Positions 8,095 through 17,107 are shown, counted from the first letter of the stretch. The stretch: DNA of 64,000 nucleotides from VAZQ01 sp963841105 (GCA_963841105.1 CAWJCB010000008.1:124001-188000), one strand, 5' to 3'. A program made the numbers and translations. The notes: generated by a model not told the origin, from the letters alone.

Positions 8095-10539
8095 ATGGCC
8101 GAAGCCGCCCGCCAAACGCCCGCTATTGCCTCCGATTATGGGGCGGAATCCATCAAGGTCCTCAAAGGCCTCGATGCCGTGCGCAAACGGCCGGGCATGT
8201 ATATCGGCGATACCGATGACGGCTCCGGCCTGCATCACATGGTGTACGAGGTCGTTGACAACGCCATCGACGAGGCGCTCGCCGGCTTCGCCAAGGAGGT
8301 GGTGGTCACGCTTAATCCGGACGGCTCCTGCACCGTGCACGACGACGGCCGCGGGATACCGACCGACATCCACTCGGGGGAAGGAGTATCCGCCGCCGAA
8401 GTGGTCATGACCCAGCTGCACGCCGGCGGCAAGTTCGGCGATGCTCATAACACCGCGAACCCATACAAGGTTTCGGGCGGATTGCACGGGGTCGGCGTCT
8501 CCGTCGTCAACGCGTTGTCCTCCTGGCTCAAGCTCACGATCTGGCGTGACGGCAAGGAGCACTTCATCGAGTTCCGCGACGGCGAGGCGCTTGCTCCGCT
8601 CTCCGTCGTCGGCGCTGCGCACGACAAGCGCGGCACGGAGGTGACTTTTCTGCCGAGCCCGCAGACCTTCACCATGACGGAGTTCGACTTCGCCACGCTC
8701 GATCACCGGCTGCGCGAGCTCGCCTTTCTCAATTCCGGCGTCATGATCGTGCTCTCCGACAAGCGCCATGCCGTCGAGAAGCGCGAGGAGATGCGCTTCG
8801 AGGGTGGCGTCGAAGCCTTCGTTCGCTACATCGATCGCAATCAGACTGCGCTCGTTCCGGCGCCGATCATGATACGCGCCGAACGCGACGGCATTGCCAT
8901 AGAATGCGCGCTGTGGTGGAACGAAAGCTTCCACGAGACCGTGCTCTGCTTCACCAACACCATTCCGCAGCGCGACGGCGGGACGCATCTCGCCGGCTTC
9001 CGCGGCGCGCTGACGCGTCAGGTGACGAGTTATGCGGAAAGGGGTGGCGCCGCACAAAAGGAAAGGGTGGCTCTCACCGGCGACGACTGCCGCGAGGGAC
9101 TCACGGCGGTCCTTTCCTGCAAGGTGCCGGACCCGAAGTTCTCCTCCCAGACCAAGGACAAGCTCGTCTCCTCGGAGGTGCGGCCGGTGGTCGAGAACCT
9201 CGTCAACGAGGCGCTGCAATACTGGTTAGAGGAGCATCCATCCGAGGCCAGGATCATCGTCAACAAGGTGGTCACGGCGGCGGCGGCGCGCGAAGCCGCG
9301 CGCAAAGCGCGCGACATGACGCGAGGTAAGTCAGCCCTTGGCGCCGGCTCGCTGCCGGGCAAGCTTGCGGACTGCCAGGAGCGCGACCCCGCGAAATCGG
9401 AGATCTTCATCGTCGAGGGCGACAGCGCCGGCGGCTCGGCCAAGCAGGGGCGTGATCGGGCGTTCCAGGCGGTGCTGCCGCTGCGCGGCAAAATTCTCAA
9501 CGTCGAGCGCGCGCGCCTCGACAAGATGCTTTCCAGCCAGGAGATCGGCACGCTCATCACCGCGCTCGGCACCGGCATCAGCGAGGATTTCAACGCCGAG
9601 AAGGTGCGCTACCACAAGATCATCATCATGACCGATGCCGACGTGGACGGCTCGCACATTCGCACGCTGCTGCTCACCTTCTTCTATCGGCAGATGCGCG
9701 AGCTGATCGACCGCGGGCATTTGTTCATTGCCCAGCCGCCGCTGTACAAGGTCACGCGCGGCAAGTCCGAGCAGTATCTCAAGGACGAGCGCGCGCTCGA
9801 GGATTTCCTCATTGCGACGGGGCTGGAAGATTCCGTGCTGCGGCTTCATTCGGGCGAGCATCGCGCCGGTGGCGACCTGCAACAGCTGGTCGAGCAGGCC
9901 CGCGTCATACGCAATGTGCTCAACGGTTTGCACAGCCGCTATAACCGCAAGGTTGTGGAGCAGGCGGCGATTGCGGGCGTGCTCACGTCGGAGATATTCG
10001 GCGATCCGCGCAAGGCGGTCGAAGCGGCGAGATATATTGCGCGACGCCTCGACGCGCTTTCGGATGAGACGGAGCGCGGCTGGCAGGGAGAATTTCGCGA
10101 GGGTGAGGGATTTCGCTTCGAGCACAGCGTCCGCGGCGTGACCGACGTCGCCGTCCTTGACCAGGCGCTGCTCGGCTCGGCGGATGCGCGCAAGCTCGAC
10201 GAGCATGCGGTGACGCTCCAGCAGATCTATCCGCGGCCGGCGACGTTGCGCCGCAAGGACGAGGACACCCCGATCCACGGCCCGGTCGCGCTGTTCGACG
10301 CGGTGACCAGCGCGGCGCGCAAGGGGCTTTCGCTACAGCGCTACAAGGGGTTGGGAGAGATGAATCCCGGCCAGCTGTGGGAGACGACACTTGACGTGAA
10401 TGCGCGTTCCCTTCTGCAGGTGGCGGTGAAAGAGATCGACGAGGCGAACATCCTGTTCGACGAGCTCATGGGCGACAAGGTCGAGCCGCGCCGCGCCTTC
10501 ATCGAGCAGAACGCGCTGACCGCGAGCGTCAACGTTTAA
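8095..10539 (+). CDS. gyrB: DNA gyrase subunit B
   Basis: ATPase subunit of the type II topoisomerase that, with GyrA, introduces negative supercoils. The 814-residue length is typical for alphaproteobacteria. The GHKL ATPase domain shows LKGLDAVRKRPGMYIGDTDD, DNAIDEA (about residue 56), DDGRGIPTDIH and GGLHGVGVSVVNALS. The transducer domain has QTKDKLVSSEVRP. The Toprim domain has EGDSAGGSAKQGRDR (about 441) and DADVDGSHIRTLL (about 514). The C-terminal tail has RYKGLGEMNPGQLWETT. ATG at 8095 (MAEAARQTP) is preferred over the in-frame TTG at 8071. No dnaN or recF lies beside it, so it is separated from the classical origin cluster in this window. Confidence 0.98.
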   Translation: MAEAARQTPAIASDYGAESIKVLKGLDAVRKRPGMYIGDTDDGSGLHHMVYEVVDNAIDEALAGFAKEVVVTLNPDGSCTVHDDGRGIPTDIHSGEGVSAAEVVMTQLHAGGKFGDAHNTANPYKVSGGLHGVGVSVVNALSSWLKLTIWRDGKEHFIEFRDGEALAPLSVVGAAHDKRGTEVTFLPSPQTFTMTEFDFATLDHRLRELAFLNSGVMIVLSDKRHAVEKREEMRFEGGVEAFVRYIDRNQTALVPAPIMIRAERDGIAIECALWWNESFHETVLCFTNTIPQRDGGTHLAGFRGALTRQVTSYAERGGAAQKERVALTGDDCREGLTAVLSCKVPDPKFSSQTKDKLVSSEVRPVVENLVNEALQYWLEEHPSEARIIVNKVVTAAAAREAARKARDMTRGKSALGAGSLPGKLADCQERDPAKSEIFIVEGDSAGGSAKQGRDRAFQAVLPLRGKILNVERARLDKMLSSQEIGTLITALGTGISEDFNAEKVRYHKIIIMTDADVDGSHIRTLLLTFFYRQMRELIDRGHLFIAQPPLYKVTRGKSEQYLKDERALEDFLIATGLEDSVLRLHSGEHRAGGDLQQLVEQARVIRNVLNGLHSRYNRKVVEQAAIAGVLTSEIFGDPRKAVEAARYIARRLDALSDETERGWQGEFREGEGFRFEHSVRGVTDVAVLDQALLGSADARKLDEHAVTLQQIYPRPATLRRKDEDTPIHGPVALFDAVTSAARKGLSLQRYKGLGEMNPGQLWETTLDVNARSLLQVAVKEIDEANILFDELMGDKVEPRRAFIEQNALTASVNV

Positions 10540-10603
10540 GGCTGGGGGCCTGCGGCTAATATCTCCCCCTGCAATCAGGGCGATCACATTTGGGGTGGCT
10601 GCG

Positions 10604-10781
10604 GCCCCCTCACCCGCTCGCTTCGCTCGCGACCTCTCCCCGCTGGGGAGAGGTAAACCAAGTCTTGGTAGCCACTTGAGAACTTTCTCCGCTGTTCGAG
10701 ATGTTCATCGGGGCGAGCAACAAACTCGATCACCTCTCCCCATCGGGGAGAGGTCGGCGCCGAAGGCGCCGGGTGAGGGGG
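10604..10781. repeat. Pair of inverted palindromic repeats after gyrB
   Basis: The 303-base gap between gyrB and the next gene holds no gene. It carries two inverted copies of one element: CCCCTCACCCGCTCGCTTCG with a CTCTCCCCG-rich stem (from 10606), and its mirror ending GGGTGAGGGG (about 10731-10781). Each copy contains its own palindrome around CCTCTCCCC and GGGGAGAGG. Such elements are widespread between genes in Bradyrhizobium relatives. Transcribed, the pair could fold into one large hairpin and act as a terminator for gyrB. Confidence 0.75.
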
Positions 10782-10841
10782 TCACCGGTGTCAAGTGCGG
10801 TTGCCCTGCTCTTAGCGGCAGGTGTATCGAGTTTGTGTCCG

Positions 10842-12167
10842 CTACACGCGTTTGCTGTCGCCGTTCGCCCACGTGGATGCCTGGCGGCGCGCGCGATCGG
10901 TCTTCCGCCAGTAGTCCTGCCAGTCCTGCGCGGGACCAATGCCATCGATGGCCGCCGGCCCGGTCATCCTCGCAGCCGCCACAGCATCAAGCACCATCAT
11001 CGGCTGCCCGCCGTTGCTTGCATCATGAATGCCGGCGCGCAGGAGCCGGCGATAAGCGCTGATGGCCTTGTCCGATTGTCCGAGATGCTCCCGCGTGCGA
11101 TCGGCGATGGCGCCCATGAACTCGCAGGCCCACTGATCGTGCACGTTGATATCGGCGCCCATGCCGGTGAAGGTCTCGTGCTCCTGCTCATGCGGATCGA
11201 AACCATAATCGTTGCTCTTGTTCTTGCGCGGGACGTAGTCGGGCAGCTCGTAAAGCGCGAGGCGCTGGCGTCGCATCTCGTCCTTGTTCACGGGCGCGCC
11301 GAAGCTCGTGAAGATGGCGTACCAGTAGTGTTTCTCGTCGTCGATCGGCACATGCCACTGGGTGATTGTCATCTCGCTGCTCATGGGAATGGTGAAGGCG
11401 TGCGGGAAGATGAGATTGGTGACCCGCACATGCGAGTTGGCTTCGCCAATCCTGCGCAGCGTGATCACGCGCATTCCGAACTCGGTCGCTTCCACCTCGA
11501 TCTGCGGGCGTGGGAATTCGCGCATGATGCGCGTCATCGGCATGTCGGAATCGATCGATCTATCACGAAACAACTTGCCATAGCCCTGCTCCGGCTCCTC
11601 GTCGTGGAAGAAACGATGCAAGAATGAGGTGTGCGCCGGGTCGATCCCGACTTCCAGCGATTGGAGCCAATTGCAGTCGATCATGCCTTTGAATGCAAAG
11701 GTGTGGGTGGCCGGCGCGGCGAAGCAGTCGAAATGCGCAAATGCGGGCGGTTCGCCGCCGCCCATATAGGCGAACAGAACCCCGCTCCGCTCGACCACCG
11801 GATAGGCCTTCTGCCGGATGTTGGCGCACAGCGGGCTACCCTCCGGTTCGGCGGGGGTGTCCAGACATTGTCCGGTGATGTCGAACAACCAGCCGTGGAA
11901 TGCGCAGCGCAGACCGTCCGCCTCCAGCCGTCCGAAGGCGAGGTCGGTGCCACGGTGCGGACAGGCGCGCTCGACGAGGCCATAACGCCCCCGCCCATCT
12001 CTGAACAGCACGAGGTTCTCCCCAAGCAGCCGGACCGCCTTGACCGGTCTGTTGTCGGCGAGCTCGTCAACCAGAGCGGCAGGCTGCCAATAGCACCGCA
12101 TCAAGCGCCCGGCGGGAGTTCCCGGCCTGGTGCGGGTGATGAGCTCGTTCTGCTCGGCGCTCAGCAT
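10842..12167 (-). CDS. Rieske aromatic ring-hydroxylating oxygenase, alpha subunit (phthalate 4,5-dioxygenase type)
   Basis: A 441-residue oxygenase component. The N-terminal Rieske [2Fe-2S] site is clear: CPHRG (Cys69, His71) and CAFHGW (Cys88, His91). The mononuclear iron site is DPAHTSFLH (His179, His184, with Asp176). The overall pattern and length fit the phthalate 4,5-dioxygenase / vanillate demethylase branch, which acts with a separate reductase. No reductase or ferredoxin gene is adjacent, so electrons must come from elsewhere. ATG at 12167 is preceded by AGGAGC. The substrate is unknown; an aromatic or heteroaromatic acid or ether is the usual expectation. Confidence 0.9.
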   Translation of the reverse strand: MLSAEQNELITRTRPGTPAGRLMRCYWQPAALVDELADNRPVKAVRLLGENLVLFRDGRGRYGLVERACPHRGTDLAFGRLEADGLRCAFHGWLFDITGQCLDTPAEPEGSPLCANIRQKAYPVVERSGVLFAYMGGGEPPAFAHFDCFAAPATHTFAFKGMIDCNWLQSLEVGIDPAHTSFLHRFFHDEEPEQGYGKLFRDRSIDSDMPMTRIMREFPRPQIEVEATEFGMRVITLRRIGEANSHVRVTNLIFPHAFTIPMSSEMTITQWHVPIDDEKHYWYAIFTSFGAPVNKDEMRRQRLALYELPDYVPRKNKSNDYGFDPHEQEHETFTGMGADINVHDQWACEFMGAIADRTREHLGQSDKAISAYRRLLRAGIHDASNGGQPMMVLDAVAAARMTGPAAIDGIGPAQDWQDYWRKTDRARRQASTWANGDSKRV

Positions 12168-12228
12168 GGCGTGCTCCTGTGTTGCGGACTGGTTCTCCTG
12201 AGAAGTCTAGGCGTCAACCATCTCTATG

Positions 12229-12335
12229 CGTCATGGCCGTGCTTGTCACGGCCATCCACGTCTTTCCTCCAAACAAGTCGCGGATGGCCGGAACAAGCCT
12301 GCCCTCGGACTTGATCCGAGGGTCCGGCCATGACG
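12229..12335. repeat. Palindromic intergenic repeat
   Basis: CGTCATGGCC at the left end and GGCCATGACG at the right end form terminal inverted repeats. Inside are GGCCGTGCTTGTCACGGCC and CTCGGACTTGATCCGAG, two further perfect or near-perfect palindromes. It fills most of the gap between the Rieske gene and the metallo-beta-lactamase-fold gene, both on the minus strand. Confidence 0.75.
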
Positions 12336-12348
12336 GAGAATTGTGCCT

Positions 12349-13203
12349 TTAATGGCCGGGCAGCACCGTCACTCTCGGCGCGGCCGGCAGCGTGCTCTTG
12401 GAAACGATGAGCGAAGGGACCTCGCTCATCTCCACCGGCCATATCTCTCGCGCGCGGTCGAGAAAACGTGACAGCGTGAAGGTGGAAAAGAAATGCATGG
12501 GGATCATCTGCGGCGCCTTGAGCGCCTGAAGAACCTCGATCATGCCTTCAACATCGAGCGTGAAATTGCCGTCGACCGGAACGAGCACAATGTCGACGCG
12601 ACCGATCTCGTTGAGCTGCTGCTGCGTGAGCGTGTGGTGCAGATGTCCGAGATGAGCGATGCACATGTTCGCCATCTCGAAGATGAAGATCGAGTTGCCG
12701 TGGCGTTCAGTGCCGCCGCGCCAGTCGCGGATGTTGGTCGGCACGTTGCGCACGCGCACATCCCGCACCGTGATGTCATGCCGCGCCGGCTGCTCCGGTG
12801 TGGGTCCCCAGCCGCGCAGGACATGCTTGACCGCCGGATCGGGGTAATCGGTGTAGTGCGTGCTGTGCGCATGGTTCATGGTGATGATGTCGGGGAGGAC
12901 CGGCGAGCGCACGTAGTCGTTGTAGTCGGTCGCAACGCGCACGAGCTGCGGGCTCTCAAGCAGGAACGTGGAATGCCCGACATAGGTGATGCGAGCCTGA
13001 TCGGAATTGAGCGCCAGCGCAAAGTTGGCGGGAAGTGCGCGGGGCCGGTTGCTGGCGACGAGCCCGGGGCAATTCTCCCGCATTTCCGGCTTCTCAGGAG
13101 ACGCCTGCACGCGCTCAAAGGCGGCTGACCCGCCGATTGGAAGCACGAGCGCCACGGCCAACGCGGCTGCGGCGGATGCGCAACGGGCTTTGAATCCGAG
13201 CAT
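12349..13203 (-). CDS. Exported metallo-beta-lactamase-fold hydrolase (UlaG-like)
   Basis: A 284-residue protein with an N-terminal signal peptide (AAAALAVALVLPIGGSAAF). The MBL-fold metal motif appears as NHAHSTHYTD (His111, His113, His116), preceded by YVGHSTFLLE, which is typical of the UlaG/RomA-like branch. Later metal ligands are likely in AHLGHLHH and MHFF. The HxHxDH motif is altered, with Thr at the usual Asp position, so metal content may be reduced. Start at 13203 gives a clean signal peptide. Substrate unknown; the protein is expected in the periplasm. Confidence 0.8.
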   Translation of the reverse strand: MLGFKARCASAAAALAVALVLPIGGSAAFERVQASPEKPEMRENCPGLVASNRPRALPANFALALNSDQARITYVGHSTFLLESPQLVRVATDYNDYVRSPVLPDIITMNHAHSTHYTDYPDPAVKHVLRGWGPTPEQPARHDITVRDVRVRNVPTNIRDWRGGTERHGNSIFIFEMANMCIAHLGHLHHTLTQQQLNEIGRVDIVLVPVDGNFTLDVEGMIEVLQALKAPQMIPMHFFSTFTLSRFLDRAREIWPVEMSEVPSLIVSKSTLPAAPRVTVLPGH

Positions 13204-13241
13204 GGGAATTGCCCTAAATGAGCCGCAGCCTATTACAGCAC

Positions 13242-13266
13242 GATGGGCGGGTTTGAAACACGCCCC
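13242..13266. repeat. Short GGGTTTGAAAC palindrome, copy 1
   Basis: The sequence reads GGGCGGGTTTGAAACACGCC, nearly a perfect palindrome around GTTTGAAAC. Similar elements occur at 26008 and 34500, each between convergent or unrelated genes, so this is a small dispersed repeat. Its right end touches the stop region of the HtrA-type gene. Confidence 0.6.
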
Positions 13267-14261
13267 TACTTGCGGCGGGGGCGTTCGGCAGGAACCAGGC
13301 GCAGGACCTCCCGGCTGCCATTGCGCAGCGCGTCGATCTCGACGCTGCGTCCGATCTTGTCGCCGCCGAGATTGCGCACGAGATCATCCGCGCCGGTCAC
13401 CATGATACCGTCAAGGGCGAGGATGATGTCACCGCTGCGCAGGCCCGCGTGCTCGGCGGGGCTGCCCGGCTCGATGCTGGCGACCATCACCGCGCTCTCC
13501 TGCACCAGCCCCGCGGTGTGACGCCGCCGCCGCGACAGTGTGAGCTGCTGGGCAGCGATGCCAATGTAGGCGCGCCGGACGCGGCCGTGCCGCACCAATT
13601 CGCCGAGCACGAAATTAGCGGTATTCGACGCGACCGCAAAGCAGATGCCCTGTGCCCCTGAGATCACCGCGGTGTTGATGCCGACGACCTCACCGCGCGC
13701 CGAAACGAGCGGACCACCGGAATTGCCAGGATTGAGTGCAGCGTCCGTCTGGATCACGTCATCGATCAGCCGTCCCGAACGCGCCCGCAGGGACCGGCCG
13801 AGCGCCGAGACGACGCCGGTGGTCACTGTCGATTCGAAGCCGAGGGGATTGCCGATGGCGATGACGAGTTGACCCCGGCGAAGCAGCTTGGAATTTCCGA
13901 GCATCGCTGCGGGGAGCGTCACCGCGTTGTCGATCCGCACCAACGCCAGGTCCGTGTCGGGATCATCGCCGACAACGCGCGCCCCAAAGGTGCGGCCCTC
14001 GATGGTGGCAACGTCGACGCGGGACGCGCCGCCGACCACGTGGCTGTTCGTGAGCACGAGCCCGTCGGGGGCAACGACCACTCCCGACCCGGTACCACCC
14101 GGCCCGGAGCGATCACGTACTCTGACGTCGAGCCGCACCACTGCCGGGCCGACGGAATCCACGACGTCAACCACCGCCCGGGAATAGGCGTCCAGCAGCG
14201 CCTGGTCTGGCGGAGGAACGGCCTGAGGACTGAACGAATCGGAGTGCGTGTTGTCGAGCAT
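13266..14261 (-). CDS. HtrA/Deg-type serine protease with PDZ domain
   Basis: A 331-residue S1C-family protease. The catalytic triad is intact: His74 in LTNSHVVGG, Asp104 in DPDTDLALVRI, and Ser181 in NPGNSGGPLV. One C-terminal PDZ domain follows (RRAYIGI, then IEPGSPAEHAGLRSGDIILA, about 235-325). No signal peptide or membrane anchor is visible in the first 40 residues, unlike DegP or DegS, so it may be cytoplasmic or use another route. It is divergent from an HtrA-like pseudo-protease and a LuxR-type regulator across a 286-base gap, which suggests a linked quality-control role. Confidence 0.9.
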   Translation of the reverse strand: MLDNTHSDSFSPQAVPPPDQALLDAYSRAVVDVVDSVGPAVVRLDVRVRDRSGPGGTGSGVVVAPDGLVLTNSHVVGGASRVDVATIEGRTFGARVVGDDPDTDLALVRIDNAVTLPAAMLGNSKLLRRGQLVIAIGNPLGFESTVTTGVVSALGRSLRARSGRLIDDVIQTDAALNPGNSGGPLVSARGEVVGINTAVISGAQGICFAVASNTANFVLGELVRHGRVRRAYIGIAAQQLTLSRRRRHTAGLVQESAVMVASIEPGSPAEHAGLRSGDIILALDGIMVTGADDLVRNLGGDKIGRSVEIDALRNGSREVLRLVPAERPRRK

Positions 14262-14350
14262 CGGTGCAACCCGCCCAGATATGGGGTGCGAGACGCCAGG
14301 AAGAAAGAGCGCCCCTAGTGTTGTGGCACCAGCGCTTCATCCCCTCCGGC

Positions 14351-14448
14351 GTCATTCCGGGACGCCGCGTGCGGCGGACCCGGAATCCATACTCCCAGGC
14401 AGTGGTTATGGATTCCGGGCTCGCGGCTCCGCCGCGCCCCGGAATGAC
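14351..14448. repeat. GTCATTCCGGG palindromic repeat
   Basis: Terminal inverted repeats GTCATTCCGGG (14351) and its complement ending GGAATGAC (14448) enclose CCCGGAATCCAT and ATGGATTCCGGG, so the whole unit can fold into one hairpin. It sits between the two divergent HtrA-type genes and must lie within or beside their promoters. Confidence 0.75.
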
Positions 14449-14547
14449 AAGCTGATGGAATCGCCCGCCTAGCCATCCGGAGAGTTGGATTGCGCCAGAG
14501 CCATGCGCATGTTCCCGGGCAACAACAGCGAGCTCTGGAGTTTATTC

Positions 14548-15452
14548 ATGCCGACCCAAAACACGTCTCTGATCACGCTCTCCGCCGGTATTGCGGAGAT
14601 TGCCAAACACGCAGCGCCGTCGATTGTCGCGCTACGCGACCGCGGTCGATGGTTCAGTGGCTTCCATTGGCGTCCCGACGTGATTGCGACCGCAAGCGAG
14701 CTCGTCCGCGCCAAGCGGAGCGAGAGGATTGCCGTCGTGACCGCGGCGCAGGAGAGGATCGAAGGAACGGTGATTGGCCAGATCCCTCGACAGATGTCGC
14801 GCTGATACGCGTTGGCACCACGGCGCAAGCGGTTGTCCCGGCGCCTGCCGATAACCTCGCCGTGGGCGAGCTCGTCGTAGCGGCGGGTCGCGCCCGCCAC
14901 GGCGCCCTGTGTTCCGTCGGCTCCATCGCCCTGGCCGAAGGGCCCTGGCGGAGCATGCACGGCGGCGATATCAGCGCACGCGTCTGGCTCGATATGAGAT
15001 CGGCAGCCGAAGCAGAAGGGGCGGCCGTATTCAACGCCGGTGGACGATTCATCGGCATGGCCGTCCATGCGCCGCGCCGGCGAGTCCTGCTCATCCCGGC
15101 GGCCACCATCGACCGGGTGAGCCAGGAGCTGCTTGCACATGGACGCATCCGGCGCGGTTATCTCGGCGTGGGGGTGCAGGCTGTGGCAGTTCAGGATGAG
15201 GCTGAGCAGAGCGATGGCGCCAGGACCGGCCTTATGATCATAAATCTCGATCCGAATGGCCCTGCTACGCAGGCGGGCCTGCGCCAGGGGGACATCATCC
15301 TCGCGTTTGACGGGAATGCCCTGAGCTCAGCGCGGGCGCTGATCGGGCTCCTGCGCGGCGCAGGTATCGACAAAACCGTCAACCTCGACGTGATGCGCTC
15401 CGGTCAGGTCATCAGGATCAATGTCTGCCTCAGGGAAGGCCCCCCGGCGTGA
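14548..15452 (+). pseudogene. HtrA-like pseudo-protease with PDZ domain, frameshifted
   Basis: Two frames together give one HtrA-shaped protein. The first frame (from ATG 14548, preceded by CTGGAG) runs through VIATASELVRAK and stops at 14805. The second carries DPSTDVALIRVG to PDZ (RRGYLGVGVQ, NLDPNGPATQAGLRQGDIIL) and stops at 15452. They join if one base is missing near 14778 (after GGCC). Independently of the frameshift, the catalytic His position reads TASELV (Glu) and the Ser loop reads EGAAVFNAGG with no GNSGG, so it could not be an active protease. The Asp motif and PDZ domain remain. Its stop overlaps the GTG of the LuxR-type gene. Confidence 0.75.
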
Positions 15453-16054
15453 GTGTCGAGCCGCAGAGCCCCACCCCCACCAGCGGCAATGGACGGCTCG
15501 CCGTCGCGGTCGACATTGATGACGCGGACCTGCGCGGCCGCGTGCTGCAAACGCTCAACGATTCCCATGAGCGGTTCGTCCTCGCCGCGCGTCCAGACTC
15601 CGCCGACGTCATGATAGCCGACCACCTGTTGCGATCCGATCGATCGCTGGCTGAGCTGCCGGTCCTACTCGTCGGGGAAAGATCGACGATCGATGAAGGC
15701 CTGCGTCATGGCTATTGCGGCGGAGTCCAGCACGCATTCAGCAGCGAGAAGCTCCGCGCCGCGGTCGAAGCAGCGGCGCTTGGTCTTATCTGCACGGAGG
15801 CGCGCGCCGAGCCGATGCCGGCCTTCGATGATGACGCAGATCCGGAACCGGGCTTACCCGCATTGACAGTACGCGAAGCCGAAGTGCTTGCGCTGCTCAT
15901 CACGGGCGCTGCCAATAAGGAAATCGCTCGGCGGCTGGATATCTCGGTGCACACCGCGAAGTTTCACGTCGCTTCCATCGTCAGCAAGCTTGGCGCGACT
16001 GGGCGCACCGAGGCCGTGGCTCGGGCGCTGCAGCTCGCACGCACGATGATTTAG
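15449..16054 (+). CDS. LuxR-family response-regulator-like transcription factor
   Basis: A 201-residue DNA-binding protein. The C-terminal LuxR helix-turn-helix is clear: LTVREAEVLALLITGAANK, EIARRLDISVHTAKFHVASI and VSKLGATGRTEAVARA (about residues 133-195). The N-terminal 110 residues look like a receiver fold (VMIADHLL as the possible phospho-Asp strand, LPVLLVG) but are divergent. The GTG start at 15449 overlaps the stop of the pseudo-protease (GTGA), so they are translationally coupled. No sensor kinase gene is adjacent. It may regulate the neighbouring protease pair; that is inference. Confidence 0.85.
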   Translation: MSVEPQSPTPTSGNGRLAVAVDIDDADLRGRVLQTLNDSHERFVLAARPDSADVMIADHLLRSDRSLAELPVLLVGERSTIDEGLRHGYCGGVQHAFSSEKLRAAVEAAALGLICTEARAEPMPAFDDDADPEPGLPALTVREAEVLALLITGAANKEIARRLDISVHTAKFHVASIVSKLGATGRTEAVARALQLARTMI

Positions 16055-16065
16055 TCACGCCAACT

Positions 16066-16163
16066 GTCATACCCGCGAAAGCGGGTATCCAGTAAACCAC
16101 GATAGTCGAAATGATATTGATGCGCGGCGGTTTACTGGATCGTCCGCTTTCGCGGACGATGAC
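16066..16163. repeat. GTCATACCCGCG palindromic repeat
   Basis: CCCGCGAAAGCGGG near the left end and CGTCCGCTTTCGCGGACG at the right end are local palindromes. ATCCAGTAAACC (16087-16098) and GGTTTACTGGAT (16129-16140) are a perfect 12-bp inverted repeat. It lies between convergent genes and may act as a two-way terminator. Confidence 0.75.
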
Positions 16164-16186
16164 GATCAAGAGTGATCTGAAATGTT

Positions 16187-17107
16187 CTACGGGATCGCGC
16201 GGGACGCGGCGATGATGCCTTTCGAAGTAATCACAACCCAGCGGCCGTCCTGTTTGCGAATGGCATCGACGCGTCCAAGTCCGGGCACCAGATCGCCCTG
16301 CTCCACTTCGATCACCCCGGCGCGGCCTTCGAGAAAGGCGGTGCCGCGATGGACATCGCGCAGCACCCATCCCTCTATTCCGGCAGGCTTGGCGGCCACC
16401 ACCTGGGGCGGATTGACTGAGCCGGTGACCGCGCTCGGTCCTTCTGCGCGGGCAAGACGCTCCAGGCTTTCGACTGCTTTGTTAATCTTAGCCGCGGGTT
16501 CCGCCGCTGCGCGCTCCATGCGCTCAATGCGCTCGACGACCTTGATGAACTGGGTCGCGGCAGTCCGGTTGCCGGCGTCAACGCTCGCCTTCATGGCGGC
16601 AAGCTCGGCGCGCGCCAGCACGATGTTCTCCTTGAGCGCCTGGATGTCCTGCGATCCCAGCTTGCCCGCTGCGATGACGGGGGCCGCATGCGGCCGAATG
16701 AGCGCGTAGGCCCCGAGCGCGCCTACCATGCCGCCGAATGCCGCGGCCAAGGCCAGACACGCCGCCAGCATGGTGAACCGGTTCACGCGTGGTGCGGGAG
16801 CATTGTCTGCGCCGGGTTCGGCGTTCTCCGGCTCGGCCGGGCTTGCTTCGCTTACCCCAGGCTTGAGCTCGGAAAGCTCGGGGGCGATGCGCGGCGCCTC
16901 CATGCTGGCAAGCTCGATCTTCGCCGGCGCGATAATCGTCGGTTCTACTTGCGGCGTCACAACGAGCAACCCGGCAATTGGGAGTGTATCGCCTGCTCGT
17001 TCTTTAAATTCCGCGTTTTTTGCGGTTGTGTCGGCCTCGCTGGTCACCGGTGCGGTGATTTCGCGGACCCCTTTCCCCTTTTCCTTAACGCTGTCTTGCT
17101 TTGCCAT
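16187..17107 (-). CDS. Single-pass membrane protein with coiled coil, unknown function
   Basis: A 306-residue protein starting MAKQDSVKEKGKG. The frame is open further upstream, but the extension is Arg/Pro-rich and unlikely to be coding. A charged, Pro/Glu-rich N-terminal half (to about 120) is followed by one membrane segment (MLAACLALAAAFGGMVGALG). Next comes an Ala/Glu-rich predicted coiled coil (about 155-225) and a small C-terminal beta-rich domain (EGWVLRDVHRGTAFLEGR, DLVPGLGRVDAIRKQDGRW). The layout suggests a cytoplasmic N-terminus and a periplasmic C-terminus. I do not recognise the family by name; similar proteins occur in Rhizobiales, from memory. Confidence 0.7.
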   Translation of the reverse strand: MAKQDSVKEKGKGVREITAPVTSEADTTAKNAEFKERAGDTLPIAGLLVVTPQVEPTIIAPAKIELASMEAPRIAPELSELKPGVSEASPAEPENAEPGADNAPAPRVNRFTMLAACLALAAAFGGMVGALGAYALIRPHAAPVIAAGKLGSQDIQALKENIVLARAELAAMKASVDAGNRTAATQFIKVVERIERMERAAAEPAAKINKAVESLERLARAEGPSAVTGSVNPPQVVAAKPAGIEGWVLRDVHRGTAFLEGRAGVIEVEQGDLVPGLGRVDAIRKQDGRWVVITSKGIIAASRAIP

